Positions 5,746 through 7,314 of a stretch of 7,314 nucleotides of DNA are shown one piece after another. The DNA lies in the NCBI GenBank assembly GCA_023132075.1, contig JAGLYT010000077.1, positions 1 through 7,314 of the forward strand, in the 5' to 3' direction. A program made the translations under genes and the position numbers. Source of the DNA: JAGLHV01 sp023132075 [NCBI: bacterium]. Lineage in GTDB: Bacteria > CBDUZB01 > JAGLHV01. Numbering within the stretch: the first letter of the stretch is position 1; every line of letters begins with the position of its first letter. The notes under the pieces are model-generated. The model did not search any database and was not told the origin of the DNA. It saw nothing but the letters and a program-made list of their open reading frames with translations.

Positions 5746-7197
5746 CTATCCTTTGATTACGCCAAGGGGAGTTAGGCGGGCTACTTTTTTGGAAATACCT
5801 GCCTGATGACAGACATTAACTACCGCATCTACATCTTTATAAGCCAGTGGAGCTTCCTCTGCCAATGTTTTAATTTTTCTTGCCTTAACAACAATTCCCT
5901 TTTCTGCCAATTGCTGTTGTAATTTATATCCGGAAACCTGCTTTAAAGCCTGGGTTCTGCTCATTACCCGGCCGCTTCCATGACAAGTGCTTCCCCATGT
6001 TTGTTCCATTGCCGTTTGCGTTCCTACCAAAACAAAAGAATGTGTACCCATTGTTCCCGGGATAAGCACCGGTTGACCGACTTCTTTATAAACATCAGGT
6101 AAATCCTGATGTCCTGCGGGTAACGCCCTTGTCGCTCCTTTGCGGTGAATACATAATTTTTTCTTTTTCCCATCGACTATGTGCTCTTCAATTTTACCAA
6201 TATTATGAGCCACATCATAAACTAATTCCATTCCTAAATCCCCCATTGACAAACCTAACACACGCTGAAATGTTTCTCTGGTCCAATGGGTTATACATTG
6301 TCTATTTGCCCAAGCATAGTTGGCTGCGGCTGACATTGCCTGAAAATAATTCATTCCCTCCGGAGATTTTAAAGGAGCACAGGCAAGCTGACGATCAGGC
6401 AATGAAATTCCGTATTTTCGTACTGCCTCATTCATTACCCTTAAATAATCATCACAAACCTGATACCCTAAACCACGTGAACCGGTATGAATCATTATCA
6501 CTATCTGCCCCTCTTCCAACCCAAAATTCCGGGCAAGAGCAGATTCGTAAATCTGATCAACTACCTGAATTTCCAGAAAATGATTTCCCGCTCCCAAAGT
6601 TCCTAACTGCTCTCTTCCTCTTTCCAAAGCCCGCTGACTCACCTTGCCGGCATCGGCACTTTGCATACATCCGTTATTTTCTGTATGTTCAATATCTGCT
6701 TGTTCTCCCATACCTCTGGCTACAACCCACTCAGCTCCTTTTTGCAAAACCTTGCTTACTTCTTGTTTATTAAGTTTTATTCTGCCGGTAAACCCTACTC
6801 CGCTGGGAATATTATTGAACAAAGCAAAAATTAAATCCGATAATTTATGCTGAATATCTTTCTGAACTAAATTAGTTCTTATTAATCTGACCCCACAATT
6901 AATATCATAGCCAATTCCACCCGGAGAAATAACCCCGGTTTCATAATCCATCGCCGCCACACCGCCGATACAAAACCCGTATCCCCAATGAATGTCAGGC
7001 ATAGCTAAAGAATATTTAACAATACCGGGCAAGGCGGCAACATTAATTACCTGTTGTGGAGCCTTATCCTGACAAATAGATTTTAGCAATTTTTTATCAG
7101 CATAAATTATTCCTTTTACCCGCATACCTTCTCTTTGAGGAATAAGCCATTTATATTTTCCAACTTCTTTTAATGAATCTTTCCATTCATCTGTCAT
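5746..7197 (-). CDS. rtcB: RtcB RNA-splicing ligase (3'-phosphate/5'-OH RNA ligase)
   Basis: Cytosolic GTP- and Mn2+-dependent ligase that joins RNA 2',3'-cyclic phosphate or 3'-phosphate ends to 5'-OH ends, in tRNA splicing or RNA repair. Its 483 aa match the full-length archaeal form (Pyrococcus horikoshii, about 481) rather than the shorter E. coli enzyme. The active site is complete: D98 and C101 in GGIGYDINCGVR; N205 and H206 in GAGNHFLE; H237 in IHTGSRGLG; H331 in DVAHNIGK; H406, the guanylylated histidine, in STCHGSGR; and the C-terminal K482 in GVIKG. These correspond to P. horikoshii D95, C98, H203, H234, H329, H404 and K480. The ATG at 7197 is preceded by AAGGGAG (7208-7214), 10 nt away; M25 is a less likely start because the matching N-terminus extends upstream of it. 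No archease, rtcA or rtcR gene is visible in the window. The permease gene follows on the same strand after 174 bp. Confidence 0.96.
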   Translation of the reverse strand: MTDEWKDSLKEVGKYKWLIPQREGMRVKGIIYADKKLLKSICQDKAPQQVINVAALPGIVKYSLAMPDIHWGYGFCIGGVAAMDYETGVISPGGIGYDINCGVRLIRTNLVQKDIQHKLSDLIFALFNNIPSGVGFTGRIKLNKQEVSKVLQKGAEWVVARGMGEQADIEHTENNGCMQSADAGKVSQRALERGREQLGTLGAGNHFLEIQVVDQIYESALARNFGLEEGQIVIMIHTGSRGLGYQVCDDYLRVMNEAVRKYGISLPDRQLACAPLKSPEGMNYFQAMSAAANYAWANRQCITHWTRETFQRVLGLSMGDLGMELVYDVAHNIGKIEEHIVDGKKKKLCIHRKGATRALPAGHQDLPDVYKEVGQPVLIPGTMGTHSFVLVGTQTAMEQTWGSTCHGSGRVMSRTQALKQVSGYKLQQQLAEKGIVVKARKIKTLAEEAPLAYKDVDAVVNVCHQAGISKKVARLTPLGVIKG

Positions 7198-7314
7198 TAT
7201 TCTATTACTCCCTTCTTATTTATTTTTTTCTAAAATAAATTTGGGCTATTGATTAATGAGGTGAAATAATTTAAATATAAATAGTAAATTAAAGGTAAAA
7301 TGTGTTTCGAACGA

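Noticed and set aside
6129-6773. A 214-codon open frame on the plus strand inside rtcB
   Set aside because: It lies wholly opposite the conserved catalytic core of RtcB, has no ribosome-binding site, and its translation shows no domain or compositional sense. It is a shadow of the real gene.
7291-7314. Possible start of a plus-strand gene at the right edge (AAAGG then ATG at 7300)
   Set aside because: Only five codons are visible before the window ends, the ribosome-binding site is too close to the ATG, and no good promoter precedes it. It cannot be supported from this window.

Overview
The window reads as chromosomal DNA from an AT-rich, lysine/isoleucine-rich bacterium with a Gram-negative type envelope, since it carries an RND-type inner-membrane efflux pump. 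No rRNA, tRNA or other direct taxonomic marker is present. The gene mix is an archaeal/eukaryal-style RtcB, an amino acid permease fused to a PTS EIIA-like domain, and an RND pump with 'VNDS' in TM10. This would fit an uncultured anaerobic lineage such as Omnitrophota or a relative, but that placement is only a guess from family resemblance.

Layout, left to right. (1) Positions 1-137, minus strand: the first 45 codons of a gene running off the left edge, probably an endonuclease/exonuclease/phosphatase-fold protein, with its own Shine-Dalgarno and a candidate promoter. (2) Positions 138-370: a divergent control region. It holds a near-consensus sigma-70 promoter for the rightward genes, overlapped by a perfect 19-bp palindrome that is a likely repressor operator. 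(3) Positions 371-3433, plus strand: a full-length RND efflux permease with no adaptor or outer-membrane partner beside it. (4) Positions 3464-3682, plus strand, 30 bp downstream: a 72-residue single-domain DUF1456 (YehS-like) protein, half the length of the usual tandem form. (5) Positions 3739-5571, minus strand, convergent: an APC-family amino acid permease with a C-terminal EIIA domain that keeps its candidate phospho-histidine. (6) Positions 5746-7197, minus strand: a complete RtcB RNA ligase with all recognised metal-binding and guanylylation residues. (7) Positions 7198-7314: the rtcB leader, with a good Shine-Dalgarno and nothing else that is convincing.

The genes fall into two groups: RND plus DUF1456 rightward, and rtcB then permease leftward with a 174-bp gap. 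They share no obvious pathway. No CRISPR, insertion sequence, phage module or evident new defence system was found. The points most worth following are the operator-controlled promoter in front of the RND gene, the permease-EIIA fusion and the single-repeat DUF1456 protein. All complete genes look intact, with no frameshifts.
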